Positions 1-8,729 of a stretch of 64,000 nucleotides of DNA are shown here, in pieces. The notes beneath the pieces were generated by a model. The model was not told the DNA's origin. It ran no database searches and was given only the letters and a program-made list of their open reading frames with translations. How positions within the stretch are numbered: the first letter of the stretch is position 1; every line of letters begins with the position of its first letter. A program made the translations under genes and the position numbers. Source of the DNA: Defluviitoga tunisiensis (GTDB taxonomy: Bacteria; Thermotogota; Thermotogae; Petrotogales; Petrotogaceae); the NCBI RefSeq assembly GCF_000953715.1, contig NZ_LN824141.1, positions 866,676 to 930,675 on the forward strand, given 5' to 3'.

Positions 1-1265
1 ATTTCAAAACCTTCATACTCATATTTTCTGTAAGATGTTTCGAACTTTTTTTCTCTTTTAGGTTTTTTAGTTTCTCTAATTAAACCTTGTTCTTTCATTT
101 CTTCCCTTATTTCTATTAAAGTTTCAAGGTCTTGGGCTGAGGTAATTGTTTCTAAAAGCTGATAAAGATACTCCAACTCATTATTAACTTCCTTAATTCT
201 TTTCTTAGCAAACTCAACTTTGTTCTTGATTCGTTTTATCTCTTTGTAGTATTTTTCTAAATTTTGTGTTGGAGATAATAAAGGATCTATTTCTATAACA
301 ATCTCCAACCCACTGTTCCAATCAATTACAGGAAGATATTTGTCTCCTTTTTTTATTTTAAATAAATAGCTCTGAAGCAATTTACCTTTTGTTTCAAGTT
401 CTTCCAAAAGCTCTTCTTCAGATAAATCCTTTAAAATCAGATCTTTAGTTTTTTCTGATCTTTCAATAAAGTTATTCACATTTTTTTCTAGATACCTCTT
501 TATCTCCAAAAATCTAGACTGGTTAGCCCTTTCCTGAAAAACCTTAAGTATAGCCTCTGAAGGAGTTAACTTTTCATAAGAATAATTGTTAGGTGTTATA
601 GCAACTGCATCAAATTTGTTATTATCTTTAAAGAAGTATAAATGAGAATCATTAAGATCTTGAATTGCTTTTTCAACACCAATAATTTTGAGAAAATCTT
701 TAGATTTCTTTGAAAATCCCATTAGATTATTTAAAAATGAATCATCTAAAATTGATACATTATCCCTCAAAATATTTAATTTTGAATCATCATAATAAGG
801 AATAAATTTAGCACCGGGTAAAATGGGTCTAAAGTCATCATGTACGTGTTTGTATGCCTCCTCGATTTTACCTTCTTCGTTAACTAAAATTAAGTTGGAA
901 TTTCTACCCATCAATTCAAAATATAACTTATATATGACTTTTTCTGATCTTTCATCGTCATAGCTTTCTATTTCAATAAAACCCAGTCTATCTAAGCCTA
1001 GTTGTTCAACTTGTAAAATTCTACCGTTTCTAATTCTTTTTCTTAGAAACTGAGCAAAATGTGCTGGTTCCATAGGTATATCGGGTTTCTCAGCTAATAA
1101 GAGCATATAAGAAGGGTTTTGCAGAGAAAATAACAAATAATTATTTGATAACTGTAATAATACTTGATAATAGACAGGTTGGTAAATGTTTCTAATTCTT
1201 TCACCTATAACATGTTCTTTTACTTCTCGTAAAACCTTATACAATACTAAACCATCAAATGGCAC
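1..1265 (-). CDS. rqcH: RqcH/NFACT family ribosome quality-control protein (partial, 3' end cut off by window edge)
   Basis: Reading the complement from a GTG at 1265 gives an open frame that runs off the left edge without a stop (about 421 residues). The N-terminus, MPFDGLVLYKVLREV, is typical of the NFACT-N domain of RqcH/FbpA/Tae2 proteins, and a long charged coiled coil follows at about residues 280-400. In this family the protein binds stalled 50S subunits with peptidyl-tRNA and recruits tRNA-Ala for C-terminal alanine tailing; the older name is fibronectin-binding protein. An AGGTGG Shine-Dalgarno (SD) sequence sits just upstream of the GTG. A terminator-like hairpin ends only about 30 bases upstream, so the gene is probably expressed by read-through or from a promoter overlapping that hairpin. 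The C-terminal NFACT-R domain is outside the window. Confidence 0.85.
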   Translation of the reverse strand, partial: MPFDGLVLYKVLREVKEHVIGERIRNIYQPVYYQVLLQLSNNYLLFSLQNPSYMLLLAEKPDIPMEPAHFAQFLRKRIRNGRILQVEQLGLDRLGFIEIESYDDERSEKVIYKLYFELMGRNSNLILVNEEGKIEEAYKHVHDDFRPILPGAKFIPYYDDSKLNILRDNVSILDDSFLNNLMGFSKKSKDFLKIIGVEKAIQDLNDSHLYFFKDNNKFDAVAITPNNYSYEKLTPSEAILKVFQERANQSRFLEIKRYLEKNVNNFIERSEKTKDLILKDLSEEELLEELETKGKLLQSYLFKIKKGDKYLPVIDWNSGLEIVIEIDPLLSPTQNLEKYYKEIKRIKNKVEFAKKRIKEVNNELEYLYQLLETITSAQDLETLIEIREEMKEQGLIRETKKPKREKKFETSYRKYEYEGFE

Positions 1266-1297
1266 ATGACCACCTCTTTTGAGTGTATAACTAAAAC

Positions 1298-1324
1298 AAA
1301 AAGGGCATCTATATCGCCCTTTTT
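1298..1324 (-). terminator. Hairpin terminator between small membrane gene and rqcH
   Basis: The inverted repeat AAAAAGGGC / GCCCTTTTT has a 9-base loop and is followed by a T-rich run on the minus strand. It sits between the stop of the small membrane gene (1365) and the start of rqcH (1265), so it may only partly stop transcription. Confidence 0.7.
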
Positions 1325-1364
1325 GTGTTATCTATTTTTATGCTATATATTTTTTGTTGCCTTA

Positions 1365-1529
1365 CTATGAACTCTTTTTACCTTTATCAGTTGCTCCGAC
1401 TATTAATCCAATAACTCCTACTACTAAATCAATCCATGCATGCCAATTTGGCATTGAAGCCACAAACAAACCAACAATCCCCATCAGTAGTAAGTATATA
1501 CCAATAGTAATTAACCAACCCTTTGACAT
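1365..1529 (-). CDS. Small hydrophobic membrane protein (54 aa)
   Basis: On the complement an ATG at 1529 follows a strong AAGGAGGGGG SD sequence and opens a 54-codon frame ending in TAG. The protein (MSKGWLITIGIYLLL...) is almost entirely hydrophobic, with two probable membrane helices at about residues 5-25 and 31-46 and a short lysine-rich tail (DKGKKSS). No family is recognised. It is real rather than a chance frame because of the excellent SD sequence, the amphipathic end and the terminator 40 bases after its stop. Function unknown; possibly a small membrane stress or scaffold protein, but nothing in the sequence decides that. Confidence 0.7.
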   Translation of the reverse strand: MSKGWLITIGIYLLLMGIVGLFVASMPNWHAWIDLVVGVIGLIVGATDKGKKSS

Positions 1530-1925
1530 ATTACCCCCTCCTTATCTTCTAAGGTTTTGATGATTCATCACTCAAAATCCACTTGATAAGAGCATATTAG
1601 GTCACAAGGATAGATCAACTTTTGCATATAAATTAAAATAACAATGCTCACCATTATCATAAAAAAAATAAATTACAAGGATAATAAGAATAGAATAATA
1701 TTATGTTAACGATCTATTCCTTTAGTATAGATAAGGACTTTAACTTAAAATGATATAAATAAATGAACAATATATCACCATCTTTTTCTTTTAATTACTT
1801 AATATTGTCTGAAAGATGTTATAATTGTATATAATGGCATCAAAATATCTTTAATTTTGGTATATGAATTACAGAACCTTATAAAAACCAAAAAGGGTGT
1901 TTTTAGGACTAAAAGGGAGGTATTT
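1530..1925. other. Divergent intergenic region (about 396 bp)
   Basis: AT-rich spacer between the minus-strand small membrane gene and the plus-strand HD-GYP gene. The only signals seen are the SD sequence of the small gene (1530-1542), a possible plus-strand promoter near 1805-1835 and the SD GGGAGG at 1915-1920. No conserved RNA or further ORF with a ribosome-binding site was found. Confidence 0.5.
1805..1835 (+). promoter_or_regulatory. Possible sigma-A promoter for the HD-GYP gene
   Basis: A TATAAT at 1830-1835 has TTGTCT 19 bases upstream (1805-1810). The spacer is longer than the ideal 17, so this is a weak call; no better pair was seen. Confidence 0.35.
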
Positions 1926-4313
1926 ATAATTAAATACTCAAAAATATGGATGCTTATTTTATTTTGTATACTGATAAGTTCAACTATCTTTTCTCAAAAC
2001 TCTTTGTTGGTTCTAAATTCTTATAATCCTGGTTTATCTTGGTCTGATGAAGAATTAAACGGACTTTTTTCGGTGTTAAACAATCGTGAAGATCTTGAAG
2101 TTTACGTAGAATTTTTAGATTCAAAAAGGTTCGGAGATGATGATTCTTTAGAGATATTCAAGGATTATTTATTTAAAAAATTAGGAAATATTCAATTCAA
2201 AGCTGTCGTTGCCGTAGATAATGATGCCTTCGATTTTGTTTTAGAAAATTACGAGTCTTTTTTTAAGGGGCTTCCTATTGTATTTTGTGGAATCAATTAT
2301 TTTCAAGAATATGACCTAGAAAATAAAGATTTTGTGAGTGGGATTGTAGAAATACTAGATATCAAAGATACATTATCTACAGCATTAAATTTGCATAAAG
2401 ACACAAAACATGTTTATGTAGTGATAGACAACTATACAAAAACAAGTATTCTTGTAAGGCAAGAGATGGAAAAGGAAGTAATTCCATATTTTTCAGACAT
2501 AGATTTTATATTTTTAAGTGATTTTTTAGAAGAGATACATGAAAATCTTAGTAACCCACTAGATGATTCTATCGCCATTTTTTTAGGATTTAATAGAGAT
2601 AAAAATGGTGTTTTTTATAGTTTTGATGAAATTGGAGATTTCATAAATAAGTATGATCAGATTCCTATATACACAACTCTAAGTGTATATATGGATTATA
2701 ACATTGTGGGCGGTCGAATTACAAGTGCATTCGAACAAGGAGAAAAAGCAGGAGAAATTGTTTTAAACATTTTATCAGGAACGAATATTGCAAATTTGCC
2801 AAGGTTTTATCGTTTAGAGAATAAATATATCTTTAATTATCCACAACTTAAAAAGTTTAAGATATCATTAAATGCACTTCCAGCTGGATCAATAATTAAA
2901 AACGAACCAATATCGTTTTATGAAAAATATCCCATTTTATTTTGGATTGGTATAGTTTCAATAATATTTTTAATTGTCATAAACATAATTATATATAGTA
3001 AAAACAAGAAAGTTACTGCACTACTAAAACAGTTAAGAGAAAGTGAGTTAGATTTGCAAAATTATTCTGAAGAACTAGCGGCTGCAAATGAACAACTAAT
3101 ATCTTCAAATGAACAATTAATCGCTCAAAATGAGGAATTGAGAGAAAGTTATGAAAATATTGAAACTTTAAGAAAAAAGATCGATAATTTATTGATGATT
3201 ATTTCTGAAATAGGAAATGAGGAAGTACCTGTAGATATCTTTTTTCATGAATTTTTACAAATTTTAATTGCAGAGGTTCCTGAGGCAGATTATGGAAGTG
3301 TTTCATTAATAGAAGGAGACGAGTGGCGGTTTTTAGCAGCTATTGGGCATGATGTGACTGGTTTAAATAATCTTTCACTAAAACGTGAACACGCTTTTTT
3401 TACCGAAGAAGTGAGGGTAGTAGAGAATATTAAGGCCCTGAACAACGAGAGGATGCCACAAGATATTATAAATAAGATTGAAAGATATTCAAAGCCAACA
3501 AAATCAACAATAATAAAAGTAATCAAGATTGACGAAAAGAGGTATTTAGATATCACTTTAGATATAGCAGAAGGAAGCAATAAAGTCTTTTCTCAAGAGT
3601 CTGTTGAGTTTTTTGATAATTTTATAAATTTAGCAAAAATATTTCTATTAAATCGGTTAAAAGCCGAACAAATTAGGAATGCATACATTGATTTTGCAAA
3701 TAATCTTGCCCTTATTGCAGAATCACATGACGAGAATAGTTATATGCATATTTTTCGCGTTAGTGAACTCTCTGCTTTTCTTGCTAAAAAATATGGGTTG
3801 CCAGATGAAGAAGTAGAAAAGATTAGAATTTTTTCTCCTTTGCACGATGTTGGAAAGCTGTTGATTTCGCCAGACATTCTTAATAAAGAGGGACAATTAA
3901 GCCCTGAAGAATGGGAAGAAATCAAAAAACATCCTTTGTATGCGGAAAATTTGTTGACAGGGGATTATTTTGAAACTGCCAGAAAGATTGCTTTATACCA
4001 TCATGAACACTATGATGGAAGCGGTTATCCTTTCGGTCTTAAAGATGGAGAAATTCCTATTGAGGCTCAGATAGTTGGTTTAGTTGATATTTACGATGCA
4101 TTACGATCAAAAAGAAGTTATAAAGACTCCTTTTCTCATGAACAAAGTTTAGAAATTCTATTCAAAGGCGACGCAAGGACCAAGCCCGAACATTTTAATC
4201 CTAAATTGTTAGAGATCTTTAAAATATATGAAAAAGAGATAAAAGAAATTTACGAAAGTTTTGAAAATGATGAAAAATGGGAGGGAAGATACCGATGGCT
4301 AAAGAAAATATAA
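1926..4313 (+). CDS. Membrane HD-GYP phosphodiesterase with ABC-type substrate-binding sensor domain
   Basis: About 795 residues. A signal-like N-terminus (KYSKIWMLILFCILISS) leads into an extracytoplasmic periplasmic-binding-like domain of the ABC_sub_bind type (LLVLNSYNPGLSWSDEE, to about residue 325). Then come one membrane helix (about 336-358), a coiled coil, a GAF-like region and a C-terminal HD-GYP domain with HDVGK at 640 and the GYP triad at about 700 (HHEHYDGSGYP). HD-GYP enzymes degrade cyclic-di-GMP, so this is probably a ligand-sensing c-di-GMP hydrolase. The start is unusual: a TTG at 1857 lacks an SD sequence, while GGGAGG at 1915-1920 precedes ATA/ATT codons at 1926/1929 directly before the signal peptide. 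The 3' end overlaps the next gene by 19 bases, suggesting translational coupling. Confidence 0.8.
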   Translation: MIKYSKIWMLILFCILISSTIFSQNSLLVLNSYNPGLSWSDEELNGLFSVLNNREDLEVYVEFLDSKRFGDDDSLEIFKDYLFKKLGNIQFKAVVAVDNDAFDFVLENYESFFKGLPIVFCGINYFQEYDLENKDFVSGIVEILDIKDTLSTALNLHKDTKHVYVVIDNYTKTSILVRQEMEKEVIPYFSDIDFIFLSDFLEEIHENLSNPLDDSIAIFLGFNRDKNGVFYSFDEIGDFINKYDQIPIYTTLSVYMDYNIVGGRITSAFEQGEKAGEIVLNILSGTNIANLPRFYRLENKYIFNYPQLKKFKISLNALPAGSIIKNEPISFYEKYPILFWIGIVSIIFLIVINIIIYSKNKKVTALLKQLRESELDLQNYSEELAAANEQLISSNEQLIAQNEELRESYENIETLRKKIDNLLMIISEIGNEEVPVDIFFHEFLQILIAEVPEADYGSVSLIEGDEWRFLAAIGHDVTGLNNLSLKREHAFFTEEVRVVENIKALNNERMPQDIINKIERYSKPTKSTIIKVIKIDEKRYLDITLDIAEGSNKVFSQESVEFFDNFINLAKIFLLNRLKAEQIRNAYIDFANNLALIAESHDENSYMHIFRVSELSAFLAKKYGLPDEEVEKIRIFSPLHDVGKLLISPDILNKEGQLSPEEWEEIKKHPLYAENLLTGDYFETARKIALYHHEHYDGSGYPFGLKDGEIPIEAQIVGLVDIYDALRSKRSYKDSFSHEQSLEILFKGDARTKPEHFNPKLLEIFKIYEKEIKEIYESFENDEKWEGRYRWLKKI

Positions 4314-5164
4314 AAGATAAGCTGTTAATTTTTCAAAAGAATGAAATTACTGAATATGAGATTTATAGAAAAATAGCTAAATCAACAAAAGATGAGAACA
4401 ATAAGAAAGTCTTAGAAAAGATAGCTCAAGAGGAGTTAAATCATTATAATATATGGAAAAGTTATACAGGAATTGATGTAAAACCAAATAAAGTAAAGAT
4501 TGTTTTTTATGTTTTTCTTTCAAAGATACTAGGTTTAACGTTTAGCCTTAAACTAATGGAAAAAGGTGAAGAAAGGGCTCAAGTTAATTACAAGGAGGTA
4601 TTTGATGTAATTCCTGAGGCTCAAAAAATTGAAGAACAAGAACAAGAGCACGAAGCTGAGTTATTATCAATGATAGAAGAAGATAAGTTAAACTATATAG
4701 GCTCTATAGTGTTAGGATTGAACGATGCTTTGGTAGAATTGACGGGCGCTTTAGCTGGTTTAACCTTTGCATTACAAAATGGTCTTTTAATTGCATCTTC
4801 TGGATTGATAACAGGTATAGCTGCATCTTTATCTATGGCAGCTTCGGAATATCTCTCTCAAAGAGCAGAAGGAAATGAAAATGCTCTAAAATCTGCAGTT
4901 TATACTGGAATAACTTATATAATTACAGTGTTTTTATTAATTCTGCCCTATTTGTTAATCCCTAAAAATTATTTTTTAAGTTTGATATTAACCTTAATAA
5001 TTGCTGTTATAATCATATTGGGTTTTAATTTTTATATTTCTGTAGCGAAGGATCTTCCTTTCAAAAAAAGATTTTTAGAAATGGCTGGTATAAGTTTTGG
5101 TGTTGCTGGTTTAACGTTTTTTATAGGGTTCCTTGTTAGAGTAACGTTGGGTATAGAGATATAG
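4295..5164 (+). CDS. Ferritin-like domain fused to VIT1/CCC1 family metal transporter
   Basis: 289 residues from the ATG at 4295, chosen because GGGAGGG lies 10 bases upstream; an earlier in-frame ATG at 4277 has no SD sequence. Residues 1-130 form a ferritin/rubrerythrin-like four-helix domain with E-x-x-H-type iron ligands (EEYEIYRKIA-like, then AQEELNHYNIW and EQEQEHEAEL). Residues about 137-289 are a five-helix CCC1/VIT1 membrane domain (GLNDALVELTGALAGL, AASLSMAASEYLS). Proteins of this architecture move Fe(II) or Mn(II) across the membrane, with the ferritin-like part thought to bind metal in the cytoplasm. It overlaps the HD-GYP gene by 19 bases, so the two are probably co-expressed. 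Direction of transport cannot be read from sequence. Confidence 0.8.
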   Translation: MAKENIKDKLLIFQKNEITEYEIYRKIAKSTKDENNKKVLEKIAQEELNHYNIWKSYTGIDVKPNKVKIVFYVFLSKILGLTFSLKLMEKGEERAQVNYKEVFDVIPEAQKIEEQEQEHEAELLSMIEEDKLNYIGSIVLGLNDALVELTGALAGLTFALQNGLLIASSGLITGIAASLSMAASEYLSQRAEGNENALKSAVYTGITYIITVFLLILPYLLIPKNYFLSLILTLIIAVIIILGFNFYISVAKDLPFKKRFLEMAGISFGVAGLTFFIGFLVRVTLGIEI

Positions 5165-5237
5165 GTTCAAAAATAAAAAGTTATTAAAAAAGGTAACGTA
5201 CATTATTAAATTAGGTATTTTATAATCTTTTTTATAT

Positions 5238-5260
5238 TTTCTGAATATACGCTTCAGAAA
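5238..5260. repeat. 8-bp inverted repeat in leader of chemoreceptor gene
   Basis: TTTCTGAA at 5238-5245 and TTCAGAAA at 5253-5260 form a perfect 8-bp stem with a 7-base loop. It lies just downstream of a TATAAT at 5221-5226 and 40 bases before the start codon. No T-run follows, so it is more likely an operator or leader hairpin than a terminator. Confidence 0.4.
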
Positions 5261-5302
5261 TAGTAATGTTTTTATTTCTCCTTAGAAAAGGGGGTTTATA
5301 AA

Positions 5303-7366
5303 TTGAAAAAGATAAGTACAAAAATCATTTTAACTTCTGTCTTGCTGGTTCTTTCATTTTTAATATTGGTGAGTTTTATAACTATTTTTCAAGCATCATC
5401 TTTATTGGAGAATTATGCATTAGAAAGTGTGAAAAATCTCACTTCTAGCATCGCCTCTAATCTTAACTCTCAAATAAAGATTATTGAAATAACAATTGAT
5501 AGTTTCGCTGATTCTGCTTTTTTAGGGTTTGATCCTTTCTTAGCAAGTTTTTCAAATGCGGAAGTCGTAAGATTTATGGATAAAGTAAAAAATGTTCCAA
5601 AAGACTATTCCTTAAAATTAGATGGTAATGTTAGTACGTTTATTGTTTTTAACCCAGATATGCTAAGTACGAAAGAACTATATTCATTATTCTATATAAA
5701 AAAAGATGATCAAACAATAAAAAATGAATTTCTAAAATATGATGAAACTTTTACCCCTGAAAATGAGAAACTAAAATGGTTTTTTCATGCTAAAGAGCAA
5801 AATATGGGTGTATGGTCAAATATATATTATGACGATTATTTAGGTAGTAACGTTATTACATATTCCAAACCTTATGTTGATGAAAAGAGTGGTACCTTGG
5901 TTGGAGTTGTAGGGGCAAGTTTTCCAGTTGAATTTTTTTCAAGTCAAGTTGGGGATATTTCAAATTATAAAGATTCGTATGCCTTTATATTGGATAATCA
6001 ATTAAATGTTATATTTCATCCAAAATATGATACATCTACAAATCTTCAAAAAGAATTTGAAGAATACATTGAAATAATAAAAAGTGAAAAACAAGGTAAT
6101 TTTAAAAAAGAAATTGATAAAGAAACATATTTATCAAATTATGAAACATTGACTAATGGTTGGTTTGTATTTCTTGAATTACCAGAAAAAGTTGTCTACG
6201 AAAAGATGAATAAACTTATTTTCGTAATTTTGTTAATAACTTTTATAGGTATAGGGCTAGCAATAGTTATTTCCTATTTTGTTGGAAAGAATATTGCAAA
6301 ACCTATAAGAGAATTATCTAAAACACTTGTTAAGGTGGGTGAAGGTAATTTAAATGTTTACTTTGAAACAAAGGCGAAAGATGAAGTTGGAGAAATGGCA
6401 GAATCTTTCAATAAGATGTTGGATAAGTTTAGAGAGGCAATAAGTGCAGTAAAAGATACCTCTAATAGACTTAATCGTTCATCAACTGAATTAAACGAAT
6501 TATCTAATCTTTCTCAAAAGATTAGTAAAGAAGTTTTAGAAAAAACTGAAAAAATTGAGATAGTCTCTGAAGAAAGTGCCTCATCGGTGGAAGAAATGAC
6601 TTCAGGTATAGAAGAAATAGCCTCTTCGGCTCAAGGATTAGCAAGTGCTGCCCAAGAATTGGCAAATCTGGCCGATGGAACACAAAAAGAGGCTAACAAG
6701 GGTATACAAAGTATAGAAAATATAGTTAAGAAGATTGATGAAGGGTCAAAACAATCGATAGATACTCAAAAAATTGTAGAAAACCTTTTAACAAAAGCTG
6801 ACAATATAGAAAAAATAATATACAGTATAAATGCTATAACCGAGCAAACAAATCTTTTGGCTTTAAACGCTGCAATAGAAGCTGCTAGAGCAGGAGAAGC
6901 CGGAAGAGGATTTGCAGTAGTGGCTGAGGAGATTCGAAAACTCGCAGAGAACAGTAGTCAAGCCACTAATGAAATAGCGAGTATATTAGAAGAGTTGAAA
7001 AATGGGACAATTGAAGTAAACAAATCAACAGAAAAAACTGTAAATACAATAACAGAAATAAACGAAGAAGCCCAAAAAATAAGTGTTCAATTTAGTTTAA
7101 TACAAAACGAAATTAATAAAATGATAACAGAGGTTGAAAATGTGACTGCGGGTTCTCAGCAGCAAAGTGCTAGTACTCAAGAAATGAGTACTTCTGCTGA
7201 AAGAATAGCTAGAACAGTAAATGAAATAAATGAACAAATTAAAGAAATACGAGAATCTATAGAACAACAAACTAAAAGTGCTTATACTTTAAGTCAAAAA
7301 GCAAGAGAGTTAGAGATCCTTTCTGAAAACCTAAACGAAGAAATTTCAAGGTTTAAAATGAAGTAA
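5303..7366 (+). CDS. Methyl-accepting chemotaxis protein with dCache-type sensor
   Basis: 687 residues from a TTG with AAAGGGGG upstream. The N-terminal membrane helix (about 8-30) is followed by a long extracytoplasmic region of dCache type (to about 300), a second helix (about 303-328), a HAMP domain and a cytoplasmic signalling coiled coil. The hairpin tip is clear at about 513-548 ([20 protein letters not shown], then [16 protein letters not shown]). It would sense a small extracellular ligand and signal to CheA/CheW; the ligand is unknown. No che genes lie nearby, so it is an orphan receptor. Codon use matches its neighbours, in contrast to the second chemoreceptor at 41524. Confidence 0.9.
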   Translation: MKKISTKIILTSVLLVLSFLILVSFITIFQASSLLENYALESVKNLTSSIASNLNSQIKIIEITIDSFADSAFLGFDPFLASFSNAEVVRFMDKVKNVPKDYSLKLDGNVSTFIVFNPDMLSTKELYSLFYIKKDDQTIKNEFLKYDETFTPENEKLKWFFHAKEQNMGVWSNIYYDDYLGSNVITYSKPYVDEKSGTLVGVVGASFPVEFFSSQVGDISNYKDSYAFILDNQLNVIFHPKYDTSTNLQKEFEEYIEIIKSEKQGNFKKEIDKETYLSNYETLTNGWFVFLELPEKVVYEKMNKLIFVILLITFIGIGLAIVISYFVGKNIAKPIRELSKTLVKVGEGNLNVYFETKAKDEVGEMAESFNKMLDKFREAISAVKDTSNRLNRSSTELNELSNLSQKISKEVLEKTEKIEIVSEESASSVEEMTSGIEEIASSAQGLASAAQELANLADGTQKEANKGIQSIENIVKKIDEGSKQSIDTQKIVENLLTKADNIEKIIYSINAITEQTNLLALNAAIEAARAGEAGRGFAVVAEEIRKLAENSSQATNEIASILEELKNGTIEVNKSTEKTVNTITEINEEAQKISVQFSLIQNEINKMITEVENVTAGSQQQSASTQEMSTSAERIARTVNEINEQIKEIRESIEQQTKSAYTLSQKARELEILSENLNEEISRFKMK

Positions 7367-7452
7367 GAACTATCTTATGAAGTTAGTTATTGATATAGTC
7401 TAAATAGCGTATTCTTTACTGATTTTTTTGTTGAGAATGGAGGTGTTAAATT

Positions 7453-8691
7453 ATAAAGAAACTTTTACTTGTTTTTGTTATAGTAACTTGTGTTTCTCTA
7501 TTGTTTTCTGCAACTGTTATAAAATTCAATAATTTATTAAAAACGTATAATGAAATTTATACCTCAGTTCCTTTTTTTAGATTTGTAAATTCAACCGAAG
7601 GATTGGGCTTGGATTATTTAAAAGAATTCTATAAATTAATTTTAGATGTTGAAGAAGATAGTATCCAAAGATTTCTTAACTCATCTGTTGTTTTTTATCC
7701 TAAAAAAGATTACAGTATAAATGATATACTTAATCCAAATTATTTTAATTTGTTATATAAGCTTACTATTGATGCAGAAAAAATAGCTATATATTCTACA
7801 GAATATGAAGTTTTTGATCAAATATTCACAAAAGTTTTTGGAGCCACTAAACTGACAGATGTTTTATATAAGTTAGAAGATAAAAGTTATAGGGTAATAA
7901 AAAACGACAGTGGGATTTTTTTAAACATGGAACCTGATATTGTTGATATCGATGAAAAATACCTGTTAACCGGAAGTACGAAAAATATTTATAATAAAAA
8001 TGAAGATTGGGATTTTTATGTTTCAGTTGAGGATAGAACTTTAGTAATTACATTTGAGTCTAATAATTATGGAAATAGCAAAAAATTCTTTAATCTATCT
8101 CAATTAGAGAATAAAGTTATTTTTGGTGAAGCAATAGAGATGGAATTGATAGACAAAAGTTCATTTGTTTCATATTTTAATAAATTTATGCTACCATTAG
8201 ACAAAGAAACTGAAGAATCATTGCACTTTATCAACGAAATAATCGAAAAAGAAGAGTTTGTAGTAGTTACTTCACGAGGGATAACTAATGAAGAGTTGTT
8301 TTTATTCTTTCAAACACCTTTAGATAAAGAAAAAATAGTCAAATTTGCCCTTGATAGAAATCTACAAAAAGGTGAGATAGGACATTATCTATTTTATCTT
8401 TTTAGTAGTGAAACCAATGGAAACTTAGTTTATTTATATATATCAGACGATGAATTTATTTTTTCAAACGTTGAACCTAAAAAAGTTAACAAATATTTTT
8501 CACAATTACCACTTTTAAAAAATACTTCTTATTATAAAATAGTGGATGAAAAAGAAAAGTTATGTAATTTTTTTGTTTTAAATTTATCACAATATTTATC
8601 GAACAATTTTTATGCCTCTTTGGACAGTTTTATTGTGAGACAGGAATTTGAAAAAAACAACAATTATATAATTAAAATAAAGACTAGATAG
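7453..8691 (+). CDS. Secreted protein of unknown function; probable ATA/ATT start
   Basis: The frame is open from upstream of 7450 to 8691 and has no ATG, GTG or TTG near its SD sequence. GGAGGTG at 7439-7445 precedes ATT (7450) and ATA (7453), and translation from there gives a complete signal peptide (IKKLLLVFVIVTCVSLLFSA, cleavage near LFSA-TV). The first conventional start is a TTG at 7501, inside that signal peptide. The mature part (about 395 residues) is rich in acidic and aromatic residues, has no cysteine pairs or recognised catalytic motif, and is probably an exported substrate-free or assembly protein. I do not recognise the family. It lies directly upstream of secA but has its own SD sequence. 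Confidence 0.65.
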   Translation: MKKLLLVFVIVTCVSLLFSATVIKFNNLLKTYNEIYTSVPFFRFVNSTEGLGLDYLKEFYKLILDVEEDSIQRFLNSSVVFYPKKDYSINDILNPNYFNLLYKLTIDAEKIAIYSTEYEVFDQIFTKVFGATKLTDVLYKLEDKSYRVIKNDSGIFLNMEPDIVDIDEKYLLTGSTKNIYNKNEDWDFYVSVEDRTLVITFESNNYGNSKKFFNLSQLENKVIFGEAIEMELIDKSSFVSYFNKFMLPLDKETEESLHFINEIIEKEEFVVVTSRGITNEELFLFFQTPLDKEKIVKFALDRNLQKGEIGHYLFYLFSSETNGNLVYLYISDDEFIFSNVEPKKVNKYFSQLPLLKNTSYYKIVDEKEKLCNFFVLNLSQYLSNNFYASLDSFIVRQEFEKNNNYIIKIKTR

Positions 8692-8729
8692 ATATATTCA
8701 AAATGGAGTGAAGACGAGGTGATACATTG

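Noticed and set aside
1354-1560. Plus-strand frame of 68 codons
   Set aside because: Antisense to the small membrane protein gene, which has the better SD sequence and composition.
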